Assembly (NCBI GenBank): GCA_019683665.1
Contig: JADGIB010000027.1
Location: forward strand, 1-20,053
Source of the DNA: Solirubrobacteraceae bacterium
GTDB taxonomy: Bacteria > Actinomycetota > Thermoleophilia > Solirubrobacterales > Solirubrobacteraceae
Direction: 5' to 3'
DNA length: 20,053 nucleotides
The translations under genes were made by a program, and so were the position numbers. Positions 1 to 8,439 of the stretch are shown in pieces. Numbering within the stretch: position 1 is the first letter of the stretch; each line of letters opens with the position of its first letter. The notes beneath the pieces are model-generated. The model was not told the DNA's origin and did no database searches. It worked only from the letters and a program-made list of their open reading frames with translations.

Positions 1-22
1 GCCGGGGCCCTCGGGCCCCGGC
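1..22 (-). terminator. GC hairpin downstream of lon
   Basis: Perfect inverted repeat: GCCGGGGCCC, a 2-nt centre, then GGGCCCCGGC, ending 48 nt past the lon stop. It is the second of two hairpins after lon. Any U-tract on the minus strand would lie outside the window, so its role as a terminator is inferred. Confidence 0.5.
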
Positions 23-28
23 CGCCGC

Positions 29-66
29 CTCCCGCGACAGGAGGTTGGGGGGAGCGGTCGCGGGAG
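29..66 (-). terminator. Hairpin with C-rich loop immediately after lon stop
   Basis: Perfect 10-bp inverted repeat (CTCCCGCGAC at 29-38, GTCGCGGGAG at 57-66) enclosing 18 nt. It begins 3 nt beyond the lon stop codon. On the lon transcript the loop is pyrimidine-rich and nearly free of G. It may be part of a terminator or a 3'-end protecting structure; there is no T-tract next to it. Confidence 0.45.
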
Positions 67-69
67 CGC

Positions 70-2406
<2,337 letters not shown>

Positions 2407-2425
2407 TGGTTCTTCCAAACTGTTG

Positions 2426-2438
2426 AGGTTGTGAACCT
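2426..2438. promoter_or_regulatory. Short palindrome in the lon leader, possible operator
   Basis: AGGTT-GTG-AACCT is a perfect 5-3-5 inverted repeat lying just downstream of the predicted lon transcription start. It does not match the HspR (HAIR) or CIRCE consensus. A repressor site is possible but unproven. Confidence 0.3.
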
Positions 2439-2448
2439 TTGCTTGTGC

Positions 2449-2477
2449 ATGGTAGCGCGGGATCTGCGCGGAGTCCA
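2449..2477 (-). promoter_or_regulatory. Putative sigma-70-type promoter of lon
   Basis: On the minus strand TGGACT (2477-2472) and TACCAT (2454-2449) are separated by 17 nt, four and four of six matches to the usual -35 and -10 boxes. Transcription would start near 2441, giving a leader of about 35 nt that carries a weak GGAAG ribosome site (2416-2412) before the GTG start. Confidence 0.45.
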
Positions 2478-2497
2478 CTGAGATATCCGAAGAGGCG

Positions 2498-2503
2498 TAG
2501 GCT
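2498..2503 (+). promoter_or_regulatory. -10 box of the MFS gene (leaderless)
   Basis: TAGGCT ends 6 nt before the ATG at 2510 and no Shine-Dalgarno sequence is present, so transcription probably starts at or next to the start codon. Confidence 0.5.
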
Positions 2504-2509
2504 GAATGG

Positions 2510-3967
2510 ATGACGCCCGGCCAGGCCCGGCTCACGATCGTCGCCGCGGTCCTGGGCTCGATCACCGTGTTCGTCGACGCGACGGTCGTGAACGTCGCCC
2601 TGCCGGCGATCTCCGGCGACCTCGGCGGCGGCCTCGCCGGCCAGCAGTGGCTGAGCGGCGCCTACCTGCTCACGCTCGGCGCGCTCCTCCTCGTCGGCGG
2701 CTCGCTCGGCGACCGCTACGGGCGGCGGGCGATGTTCGCCGCCGGGCTGCTCGCGTTCGGCGCGACGTCGGTGCTGTGCGCGATCGCCCCGACGGTCGAG
2801 ACGCTCGTCGCCGCCCGCGCGCTCCAGGGTGCGGCCGGCGCGCTGCTCGTGCCGAACACGCTCGGGCTCATCGTCGCCCGCTTCCCGCCCGACGCGCGCG
2901 GCGCGGCGATCGGGTCGTGGACGGCCTGGTCGGGGATCGCGATGATCGTCGGGCCGCTCGTCGGCGGCGTCCTCGTCGACGCGGTCTCCTGGCGCTGGAT
3001 CTTCGCGATCAACGTCGTGCCCGTCGTCGCCGCGCTCGCCGTCGTCGCGCGCCTCGACCCCGAGCCCGGCGCCGGCGGGGCCGGCCGCGTCGACCTGGCC
3101 GGCGCGCTGCTGGGCACGCTCGGCCTCGCCGGGCCGGTGTTCGCCCTCATCGAGCAGCCCTCGCGCGGATGGGGCGACCCGCTCATCCTCGCCACGCTCC
3201 TGGGCGGGCTCGCGCTCCTGGCCGCGTTCGCCGCCGTCGAGCGGCGGGCCCGCGAGCCGATGCTGCCGCTCGGCCTCTTCCGCGAGCGCAACTTCGCCGT
3301 CGGCAACGCGGCGACGCTCGCCGTCTACGGCGGGCTCGGCGCCGTCCCGTTCTTCCTCGTCCTCTACCTCCAGCAGGTCGCCGGCTACGACGCGCTCGAG
3401 GCCGGGCTCGCGTCGATGCCGGTGACGCTGCTCATGCTCGCGCTGTCGCGGCGCTTCGGCGCGCTCGCCGACCGCGTCGGGCCGCGCGCGTTCATGGGCG
3501 CGGGGCCGGTCGTCGCCGGCGCCGGGATCGCCCTCTTCGCCCGCATCGACGCCGAGGGCCGCTACCTGGCCGACGTCCTGCCCGCCGTCCTCCTGTTCGG
3601 GCTCGGCCTGTCGCTCACCGTCGCCCCGCTCACCGCCGCGGTGCTCGGCGGCGTCGAGGAGCGCCACGCGGGCATGGCCTCGGCGATCAACAACGCCGTC
3701 GCGCGGATCGGGTCGCTGCTCGCGGTCGCGGCGATCGGCGCGCTCGTCGCCGCCCGGCTCGGCGGGGGCGACCCGTCGTTCGCCACCGCCGGCGTCGCCG
3801 GCGCGACCGCCGCGTTCCACCTCGCGATGCTCGTCACCGCCGGGCTCGTCGCGCTCGGCGGGCTGCTCAGCGCGGCCGGGATCGAGAACCCGCGTCGCGA
3901 CGTGCCGTGCGCCGAGCACGCGCCCGGGGCGACCGTCGGCCCGACCGTCGCGCGGGAGGCCGGGTAG
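2510..3967 (+). CDS. DHA2-type (14-TMS) MFS drug/proton antiporter
   Basis: Inner-membrane exporter of the EmrB/QacA type, expected to expel hydrophobic or cationic compounds in exchange for protons. The 485-aa product opens with a hydrophobic helix containing FVDATVVNVALPAIS, the family signature of TM1. It then shows motif A-like GSLGDRYGRR between TM2 and TM3, the RALQGAAGALLVPN segment of TM4, and the antiporter motif C GPLVGGVLVDAVSWRWIF in TM5. The length and number of hydrophobic blocks fit 14 helices. The ATG at 2510 is preferred over the overlapping ATG at 2506, which is in another frame. It is divergent from lon and 59 bp upstream of a secreted protein that has its own promoter. The substrate cannot be told from sequence, and no TetR or MarR regulator sits beside it. 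Confidence 0.92.
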   Translation: MTPGQARLTIVAAVLGSITVFVDATVVNVALPAISGDLGGGLAGQQWLSGAYLLTLGALLLVGGSLGDRYGRRAMFAAGLLAFGATSVLCAIAPTVETLVAARALQGAAGALLVPNTLGLIVARFPPDARGAAIGSWTAWSGIAMIVGPLVGGVLVDAVSWRWIFAINVVPVVAALAVVARLDPEPGAGGAGRVDLAGALLGTLGLAGPVFALIEQPSRGWGDPLILATLLGGLALLAAFAAVERRAREPMLPLGLFRERNFAVGNAATLAVYGGLGAVPFFLVLYLQQVAGYDALEAGLASMPVTLLMLALSRRFGALADRVGPRAFMGAGPVVAGAGIALFARIDAEGRYLADVLPAVLLFGLGLSLTVAPLTAAVLGGVEERHAGMASAINNAVARIGSLLAVAAIGALVAARLGGGDPSFATAGVAGATAAFHLAMLVTAGLVALGGLLSAAGIENPRRDVPCAEHAPGATVGPTVAREAG

Positions 3968-3986
3968 TCGAGCCCGGCGCCTCCGC

Positions 3987-4019
3987 GTTCAGGCTCGGTT
4001 CAGGTGCGCCCGATACTGG
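3987..4019 (+). promoter_or_regulatory. Direct-repeat promoter (GTTCAGG-N4-GTTCAGG) with -10 box
   Basis: Two identical GTTCAGG heptamers (3987-3993, 3998-4004) repeat with an 11-bp period in the place of a -35 box. The -10-like TACTGG (4014-4019) follows, and then 7 nt to the ATG at 4027. The layout resembles sites of OmpR/PhoB-family regulators, such as the 11-nt repeats of actinobacterial PhoP boxes. Nearly the same arrangement precedes the metalloprotease gene that starts at 10452. Confidence 0.5.
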
Positions 4020-4026
4020 TGGCGGG

Positions 4027-5298
4027 ATGGCCCGGTTCGTCGTCGTCGCCTGCCTGCTCGCGCTCCTGTCGCCGGTCGCGACCCCGGCGCACGCCCGCCT
4101 GCCGTGGCCCGCCACGACGCTGCAGATCGGCATGGAGGACGACGAGGGCGGCGCCGCCGCGCTGCGCGCGAGCGCCCCGTTCGGGCTGCGCTACCACTAC
4201 CTCGCCGGCGGCGTGAACACCGGCGGCGGGTGGACGACGTGGGCGACCGGCTCGGGGAGCTTCGTCACCGGGTTCGTCGAGGACTCGGTCGCCGCCGGGA
4301 TGGTGCCGGTGTTCAGCTACTACATGCTGCGCCAGAGCCGCCCGGGCGCGTCGCGTTCCGACGAGCGCCAGGCGATCGTCGAGAACCTCGCCGACCGCGC
4401 GACGATGCGCGCCTGGTTCGAGGGCCTGCGGCTGTTCTTCGAGCGGGCGGGCGCGACCGGCCAGGCCGCCGTCCTCCAGGTCGAGCCCGACCTGTGGGGC
4501 TACGTCCAGCAGACCGGCGGCGACGACGCCGCCGGCGTCCCGGCGAAGGTCGCGGCGACCGGGCTGCCCGAGCTCGCCGGCCTGCCCGACACCGCCGCCG
4601 GGGTCGCCCGGGCGGTGAAGCGGCTGCGCGACCGGCTCGCGCCGAAGGTGCGCCTCGCCTACCCGGTGTCGATCTGGGGGACCGGCAAGGACATCGCGAT
4701 CTCCAACGAGGACGACGCCTCCGTCGACGCGCTCGCGGGCCGGTCGGTGCGGTTCCTGCGCTCGCTGCGCACGTCGTGGGACGTCCTCTTCACCGAGGTG
4801 GCCGACCGCGACAGCGCCTACGCGGTCAAGCGCGACGGGCGCGACCCCGCCGACGTGTGGTGGGACGACGCGGACTTCCGCCGCTACACGCGCTACATCG
4901 GCCGCCTGCACCGGGCGACCCGCCTGCCGATCGTGGTCTGGCAGATCCCGCTCGGCAACACGCTGTACCGGGCGATCGACGACACGCCCCACCACTACGC
5001 CGACAACCGCGTCCAGTGGCTGCTCGGCGGCGGCCACCGCGCCCACCTGCGCCGCTGGGTGCGGGCCGGGGTCGTCGCGCTGCTGTTCGGCTCCGGCCAG
5101 GACGAGGGGACGTGCGCGTGCGACGCGGCGCGCGACGGCGTGACGAACCCGCCGCCGAGCGGCACCCGCACGCGCCCGTCGCTGAGCGCCGACGACGACG
5201 GCGGCTACTTCCGCGCCCGGGTGCGGGCCTACTACCGGGCCGGCGCGATCCCGCTGCCGGCGGCGACGCGCGGCCGCGCGCCCGGTTACGTGCGCTGA
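4027..5298 (+). CDS. Secreted protein of unknown function, possible glycosidase-like barrel
   Basis: The 423-aa product begins with a Sec signal peptide (about residues 1-27: Arg, then a hydrophobic core, then AHA). The mature part is rich in Trp, Tyr and Asp. Alternating short hydrophobic strands (MVPVFSYYML, AVLQVEPDLWGYVQ, VRLAYPVSIWG, WDVLFTEVADRD, LPIVVWQIPLGN) look like the beta strands of a TIM barrel. Acidic residues at strand ends (VEPD, FTEVADRD) would suit a glycosidase active site. I do not recognise a named family, so glycosidase function is only a fold-level inference. A Cys pair (TCACD) near the C terminus may form a disulfide. The start is fixed by the signal peptide and by the -10 box 7 nt upstream. 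The promoter carries an 11-bp direct repeat. Confidence 0.8.
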   Translation: MARFVVVACLLALLSPVATPAHARLPWPATTLQIGMEDDEGGAAALRASAPFGLRYHYLAGGVNTGGGWTTWATGSGSFVTGFVEDSVAAGMVPVFSYYMLRQSRPGASRSDERQAIVENLADRATMRAWFEGLRLFFERAGATGQAAVLQVEPDLWGYVQQTGGDDAAGVPAKVAATGLPELAGLPDTAAGVARAVKRLRDRLAPKVRLAYPVSIWGTGKDIAISNEDDASVDALAGRSVRFLRSLRTSWDVLFTEVADRDSAYAVKRDGRDPADVWWDDADFRRYTRYIGRLHRATRLPIVVWQIPLGNTLYRAIDDTPHHYADNRVQWLLGGGHRAHLRRWVRAGVVALLFGSGQDEGTCACDAARDGVTNPPPSGTRTRPSLSADDDGGYFRARVRAYYRAGAIPLPAATRGRAPGYVR

Positions 5299-5332
5299 CG
5301 GGTTCGTGCAAGACCGGCCCGGCGGGGGCCTC

Positions 5333-5338
5333 TAGGGT
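5333..5338 (+). promoter_or_regulatory. -10 box of the small cupin gene (leaderless)
   Basis: TAGGGT lies 7 nt before the ATG at 5346; no Shine-Dalgarno sequence is present. Confidence 0.45.
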
Positions 5339-5345
5339 CGGGGCC

Positions 5346-5732
5346 ATGACCGACACCTGGGCACGCAAGAACTTCGACGACGTCGCCGACTCGGCCCCGA
5401 AGTTCGGGATGGAGGCGTTCGGCGAGACCCGCTTCCTGCGCGACGAGATCGGCGCGAAGACGATCGGCTCGGCGCTCTACCGCATCCGCCCGAACGCGCG
5501 GCCCGGCTTCGGCCACCGCCACGGCGAGGTCGAGGAGCTCTACGTCGTCCTCGAGGGCGGCGGCCGGATCAAGCTCGACGACGAGATCGTCGACCTGCGC
5601 CCGATGGACGTCGTGCGCGTCGCGCCCGAGGTGGTGCGCGAGCTCGAGGCCGGCCCGGACGGCATGGTCGTGCTCGCGTTCGGCACGCACGTCGAGGGCG
5701 ACGGCGAGATGCTCCCCGGCTGGTGGACGTAG
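5346..5732 (+). CDS. Small single-domain cupin protein
   Basis: A 128-aa cytosolic protein without signal peptide. The central segment HRHGEVEELYVVLEGGGRI matches cupin motif 1 (H-x-H, then E, then the glycine-rich turn), and DLRPMDVVRVAPEVVRELEAG supplies the second half of the barrel. It therefore probably binds a metal through two His and a Glu. In the second motif the usual metal-binding His position reads VVREL, so the fourth ligand may be absent. Such proteins range from isomerases and dioxygenases to sugar-binding or sensor proteins, and the activity cannot be assigned. The start follows the -10 box. The gene ends 16 bp from the convergent AraC-family gene. Confidence 0.85.
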   Translation: MTDTWARKNFDDVADSAPKFGMEAFGETRFLRDEIGAKTIGSALYRIRPNARPGFGHRHGEVEELYVVLEGGGRIKLDDEIVDLRPMDVVRVAPEVVRELEAGPDGMVVLAFGTHVEGDGEMLPGWWT

Positions 5733-5747
5733 GCGCCCGCCGGGCGC
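5733..5747. terminator. Hairpin filling the gap between convergent genes
   Basis: GCGCCC-GCC-GGGCGC is a perfect 6-bp stem starting at the base after the cupin stop and ending 1 nt before the AraC-family stop. It has no T-tract and may act in both directions. Confidence 0.4.
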
Positions 5748-5748
5748 G

Positions 5749-6567
5749 CTACGCCGCCCGCGCCGCCGCGCAGGCCCGCGCGTAGGCGCCCGGCGCGCGG
5801 CCGACCTGGGTCGTGAACGCGCGCGTGAAGTGGGCCTGGTCGGCGAAGCCGAGCTCGAGGGCGAGCGCCGCCTGGTCGGTCACCTCGCCGGCGGCGATCC
5901 GCTCGGCGGCGACGTGGATCCGGTAGCGCTGCAGGACCCACTTCGGCGACACCCCGACGAGCTGCGCGAAGCGCCGCTGCAGCGTCCGCGTCGACACGCC
6001 GTGGCGGGCGGCGAGCTGCGCGACGGTCGTGCGCTCGGGCGCGGTGAGCATGTCGGCCACGACCGCCTTCACGAGCGCGAACGCCGGGTCGGGCGGCGGC
6101 AGCCGCTCGCGCAGGAACGCCTCGACGGCGGCGATGTGGGCCGCCGGGTCGCCCGCGCAGGCCGCCAGCTCGCGCTCGAGCCGCTCCCCGTCGGCGCCGA
6201 ACAGCGCGCCGAGCGCCACCGCCCGGCCGCGCAGCGCGCGGGCCGGGACGCCCGCGAAGGCGGAGAAGCCGCCCTGTCGGAACTTCGTCCCGACCGCGGC
6301 CCCGGCGCCCTCGAGCCGGTGGGCCGAGCGCGCCGTCGGGATCCCGTGGACGGCGACGCGCCCCGGCTCGGCGACGAGGTTCACGCACGGGTGCGGCAGG
6401 ATCTCCTGCTCGAACGGCGGGCTGCCGCGCAGGTCCCAGCGCACGATCCAGTGGCGCTCGACGTACCCGGCGAGGTCGGGCGACGGGCGGCGCCGCTGCA
6501 GCGAGAAGCGCTGCAGCCCGGCCTGCGGCTCGAGGATCCCGGCCCGGCTCGTCGTCGCCCCCTCCAC
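5749..6567 (-). CDS. AraC-family transcriptional regulator with DUF6597-like sensor domain
   Basis: A 272-aa DNA-binding regulator. Residues of about 15-130 (SPDLAGYVERHWIVRWDL, ILPHPCVNLVAEPG, KFRQGGFSAFAGVPA) match the DUF6597-type N-terminal domain that precedes many AraC HTH domains in Actinobacteria. The C-terminal 100 residues hold the two helix-turn-helix motifs: VAQLAARHGVSTRTLQRRFAQ, and ALALELGFADQAHFTRAFTTQ with the GRAPGAYA end signature. The GTG start is supported by GACAAT 8 nt upstream. It is divergent from the 148-aa unknown gene with 50 bp between the starts, so that gene is the first candidate target; the convergent cupin is another. The ligand is unknown. Confidence 0.92.
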   Translation of the reverse strand: MEGATTSRAGILEPQAGLQRFSLQRRRPSPDLAGYVERHWIVRWDLRGSPPFEQEILPHPCVNLVAEPGRVAVHGIPTARSAHRLEGAGAAVGTKFRQGGFSAFAGVPARALRGRAVALGALFGADGERLERELAACAGDPAAHIAAVEAFLRERLPPPDPAFALVKAVVADMLTAPERTTVAQLAARHGVSTRTLQRRFAQLVGVSPKWVLQRYRIHVAAERIAAGEVTDQAALALELGFADQAHFTRAFTTQVGRAPGAYARACAAARAA

Positions 6568-6575
6568 GCCGCCGG

Positions 6576-6581
6576 ATTGTC
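6576..6581 (-). promoter_or_regulatory. -10 box of the AraC-family gene
   Basis: GACAAT on the minus strand ends 8 nt before the GTG start and no Shine-Dalgarno sequence is seen. It faces the TAGCCT box (6606-6611) of the divergent gene. Confidence 0.45.
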
Positions 6582-6605
6582 GCAGCGCGCCCGGCCGCGG
6601 CGGTC

Positions 6606-6611
6606 TAGCCT
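6606..6611 (+). promoter_or_regulatory. -10 box of the 148-aa unknown gene (leaderless)
   Basis: TAGCCT ends 6 nt before the ATG at 6618; there is no Shine-Dalgarno sequence. Confidence 0.5.
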
Positions 6612-6617
6612 CCGCCC

Positions 6618-7064
6618 ATGGAGCTCGAGCAGGTCGGCGCGACCCTGCGGGCCTACGTCGCCGCCAGCGGCGCCGTGCAGGCGGCCGCCGCGGTGGCCGG
6701 CGGGATCGTCACCTGCGACGCGGACGGCGCGGTCGCCGTCCGCCGCGGCCCCGACGACGACCCGGTGGCGCTCGACGTCGCGGGCGCGCGGCCGGTCGGG
6801 ATCGGCGTGGAGGTCCGGCGCCTGCCGCCGTTCGCGGTCGACGCCGAGCGCGGCGAGGTGAGCGGCCCGCTCGGCGGGCTCGAGCACGTCGCCGCCGGCG
6901 TGCTCGCGCTGTCACGGGCCTTCGGCCCGCCCAGCGTCGCGCTCGCCTGGCCGCCGACGACCGACGGCACCGAGCTCGTGCTCTCCGCCCGCGAGGGCGA
7001 GGGCGTCGTCGTCGTGATCGGCGACGAGCAGTTCGAGCTGGACGAGCGCCGGCCGCCGCGCTGA
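6618..7064 (+). CDS. Conserved-looking hypothetical protein, 148 aa
   Basis: I do not recognise this family. The product is acidic, Ala/Val/Gly-rich and soluble, with no signal peptide, membrane segment or cysteine cluster. It alternates beta-strand-like stretches (GGIVTCDADGAVAVRR, VVVVIGDEQFELDE) with an Ala-rich N-terminal helix and a central helix (LEHVAAGVLALSRAFG). A small alpha/beta domain is plausible. It is supported as a real gene by the -10 box 6 nt before the ATG, typical codon bias, and head-to-head pairing with the AraC-family regulator. It may be that regulator's target. Confidence 0.75.
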   Translation: MELEQVGATLRAYVAASGAVQAAAAVAGGIVTCDADGAVAVRRGPDDDPVALDVAGARPVGIGVEVRRLPPFAVDAERGEVSGPLGGLEHVAAGVLALSRAFGPPSVALAWPPTTDGTELVLSAREGEGVVVVIGDEQFELDERRPPR

Positions 7065-7092
7065 CGCGCGCCGCGGCGGCCGGCCTCGACGG

Positions 7093-7119
7093 GGGCGGGC
7101 GCGTCCGCGGCGCCCGCCC
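7093..7119. terminator. Strong GC hairpin between convergent genes
   Basis: GGGCGGGCGC (7093-7102) and GCGCCCGCCC (7110-7119) form a perfect 10-bp stem with a 7-nt loop in the 67-bp gap between the 148-aa gene and the glycosidase-like gene. There is no T-tract on either side. It is probably a U-less bidirectional terminator. Confidence 0.5.
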
Positions 7120-7131
7120 AGCCCACCGGGT

Positions 7132-8073
7132 CTACTTCTTGAAGCCGCGCAGGCCCTTCTTGAACGCGTTGTAGCCCGGACGGATCGAGCCGTCCGCGTT
7201 CACGAGGCCCGCGTCGAACCCCTGGCAGTCGTCGCCCCAGTACGCGTACGCGTAGAGGCGATCGATGTAGCGGTCGTACTTCTTGGCGAACTTGAACATG
7301 TACGTGATCCGGTTCGCCGCCCGCTGCTCGTTGCACGGCCACGCGCGGCCGAAGTTCACGAGGCCGCCCGTCTCGGTCAGCCAGAACTTCGCGCGGCTGT
7401 TGTAGCGGCGGGTCGTGCGGAACGCGTCGAGCGTGCCCTTCGCGCGCTTGCGGTTCACGTCGGAGTAGTTGTGGATGCCGACGATGTTCGCGCGCTTGCG
7501 CCAGGTGCTGTTCAGCGACTGGTAGAACTTCGCGATGTAGCCGCCGACGGCCGGGTTCGTCTGGTCGAGGACGTCCAGCGCGACGATCTTGCAGCCCTTG
7601 CAGAGCTGGTACATCGCCTGGAAGAACTGCGCGGCCCGCTTCGGCGAGCGGTACGTCGGCTGGGTCGTGTGGTTCGCCTCGTTCCAGACGCCCCACTCCT
7701 CGACGCCCATCGCGCGATAGCGGCGGACGAGCTTGCCGACCTGGCGCTTGTACTGGCTCACCGACGGCAGCTTCGCCTTCTTGGAGCGCAGGTCGTTCGT
7801 CGACGGGGTCATGAAGACCTTGACGCCGTTGCGGCGGGCCGTGTCGACGAACACGTCGGCCTGCTGGAGCTGGTACGGGTCCTTGGCGGCGTCCCAGTGG
7901 ATGAAGTAGCGGACGCGCTTGAGGCCGAGGTCCTTGAACGGCTGCTGGTCGAACATCGAGGCGTTCTGGTCGCCGAGTCCGACCGTCACGTTGACCGCGG
8001 ACGCGCCGGCGGGAAGCGACAGCGCGGCGAGCGCCACCCCGGCGCTCAGCAGCATCGATCTGATGGTGGGCAT
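7132..8073 (-). CDS. Secreted glycoside hydrolase-like protein (GH5/GH39-type clan A barrel)
   Basis: A 313-aa exported protein with a signal peptide (residues 1-26, ending AGASA). The mature part reads as a TIM barrel of clan GH-A. Strand 4 ends in EEWGVWNEANH, giving Glu132 as the likely acid/base in the N-E pair. Strand 7 holds FWLTETGG, giving Glu234 as the likely nucleophile. YAYAYWGDDCQGFDAG resembles the strand 8 region. Both catalytic carboxylates are present, so hydrolysis of a beta-linked polysaccharide is plausible; the substrate and exact family are not clear. It is notably richer in Lys and Arg than its neighbours, hence basic. No clear -10 box is seen before the ATG. Instead a CRP-type palindrome is centred 48 bp upstream, a position suited to activation. 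Confidence 0.85.
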   Translation of the reverse strand: MPTIRSMLLSAGVALAALSLPAGASAVNVTVGLGDQNASMFDQQPFKDLGLKRVRYFIHWDAAKDPYQLQQADVFVDTARRNGVKVFMTPSTNDLRSKKAKLPSVSQYKRQVGKLVRRYRAMGVEEWGVWNEANHTTQPTYRSPKRAAQFFQAMYQLCKGCKIVALDVLDQTNPAVGGYIAKFYQSLNSTWRKRANIVGIHNYSDVNRKRAKGTLDAFRTTRRYNSRAKFWLTETGGLVNFGRAWPCNEQRAANRITYMFKFAKKYDRYIDRLYAYAYWGDDCQGFDAGLVNADGSIRPGYNAFKKGLRGFKK

Positions 8074-8113
8074 GCCGAACGGAACCGATCCGGGCGCCCG
8101 GAGTTGCGGTCTG

Positions 8114-8129
8114 TGTGACGTGGGTCACA
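8114..8129. promoter_or_regulatory. CRP/GlxR-type palindromic operator
   Basis: TGTGACGTGGGTCACA is a perfect 6-4-6 palindrome and an exact match to the TGTGA-N6-TCACA consensus of CRP-family cyclic-nucleotide regulators (Crp, actinobacterial GlxR). It lies 41-56 bp upstream of the glycosidase-like start (-), and its last two bases overlap the -10 box of the mini-GNAT gene (+). Activation of the former and repression of the latter is the simplest reading. Confidence 0.6.
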
Positions 8130-8133
8130 GAAT
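8128..8133 (+). promoter_or_regulatory. -10 box of the mini-GNAT/alcohol dehydrogenase unit
   Basis: CAGAAT ends 6 nt before the ATG at 8140 and overlaps the right end of the CRP-type palindrome. No Shine-Dalgarno sequence is seen. Confidence 0.4.
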
Positions 8134-8139
8134 GACCCC

Positions 8140-8439
8140 ATGGAGATCCGCGCCATGCGGCCGTCGGAGCTCGAGCTCGCGCTCGACTGGGCGGCCGCCG
8201 AGGGATGGAACCCGGGCCGCCACGACGCCGCCGGGGCGGAGGCGCTCCTCGACGCGCTCGTCGCCGGCCTCGACGGCCCGCACTGGGTCGACGTGCCCGA
8301 GGCGAACGCCGCCGGGACCGCGCTCGTCCGCCGGCGCGGGATGGCCCCGGTGTTCCGCACGGCCCGGATGCACAGGTCGCGGCCGCCCGCGTACGATCGC
8401 GGTCTCGTGTTCGGCGTCACGACCCTGGAGCTCGGATGA
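8140..8439 (+). CDS. Internally deleted GNAT acetyltransferase (99-aa remnant, frame intact)
   Basis: The first 30 residues (IRAMRPSELELALDWAAA then EGWNPG) are the usual start of a two-domain GNAT protein of about 280 aa. From residue 34 on, ALLDAL...WVDVPEANAAGTALVRRRGM, then PVFRTARMH and the terminal VFGVTTLELG, match the end of the C-terminal Acetyltransf_18-type domain of the same proteins. About 180 central residues, including the whole acetyl-CoA-binding core, are missing, so acetyltransferase activity is not expected. The join (near 8230-8245) keeps the frame and contains no stop. The product could be a folding remnant or a small protein with a new role. Its stop overlaps the alcohol dehydrogenase start in ATGA, so its translation may be kept because it couples to the next gene. 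Confidence 0.75.
   Translation: MEIRAMRPSELELALDWAAAEGWNPGRHDAAGAEALLDALVAGLDGPHWVDVPEANAAGTALVRRRGMAPVFRTARMHRSRPPAYDRGLVFGVTTLELG

Noticed and set aside
2407..2565. N-terminal extension of Lon to 831 aa
   Set aside because: The extra residues are not Lon-like and would overlap the lon promoter and the divergent gene start.
4104..5343. Long open frame upstream of and in phase with the small cupin
   Set aside because: It is Arg-rich shadow sequence inside the secreted-protein gene. Only the part from the ATG at 5346 looks like protein, and a -10 box lies just before it.
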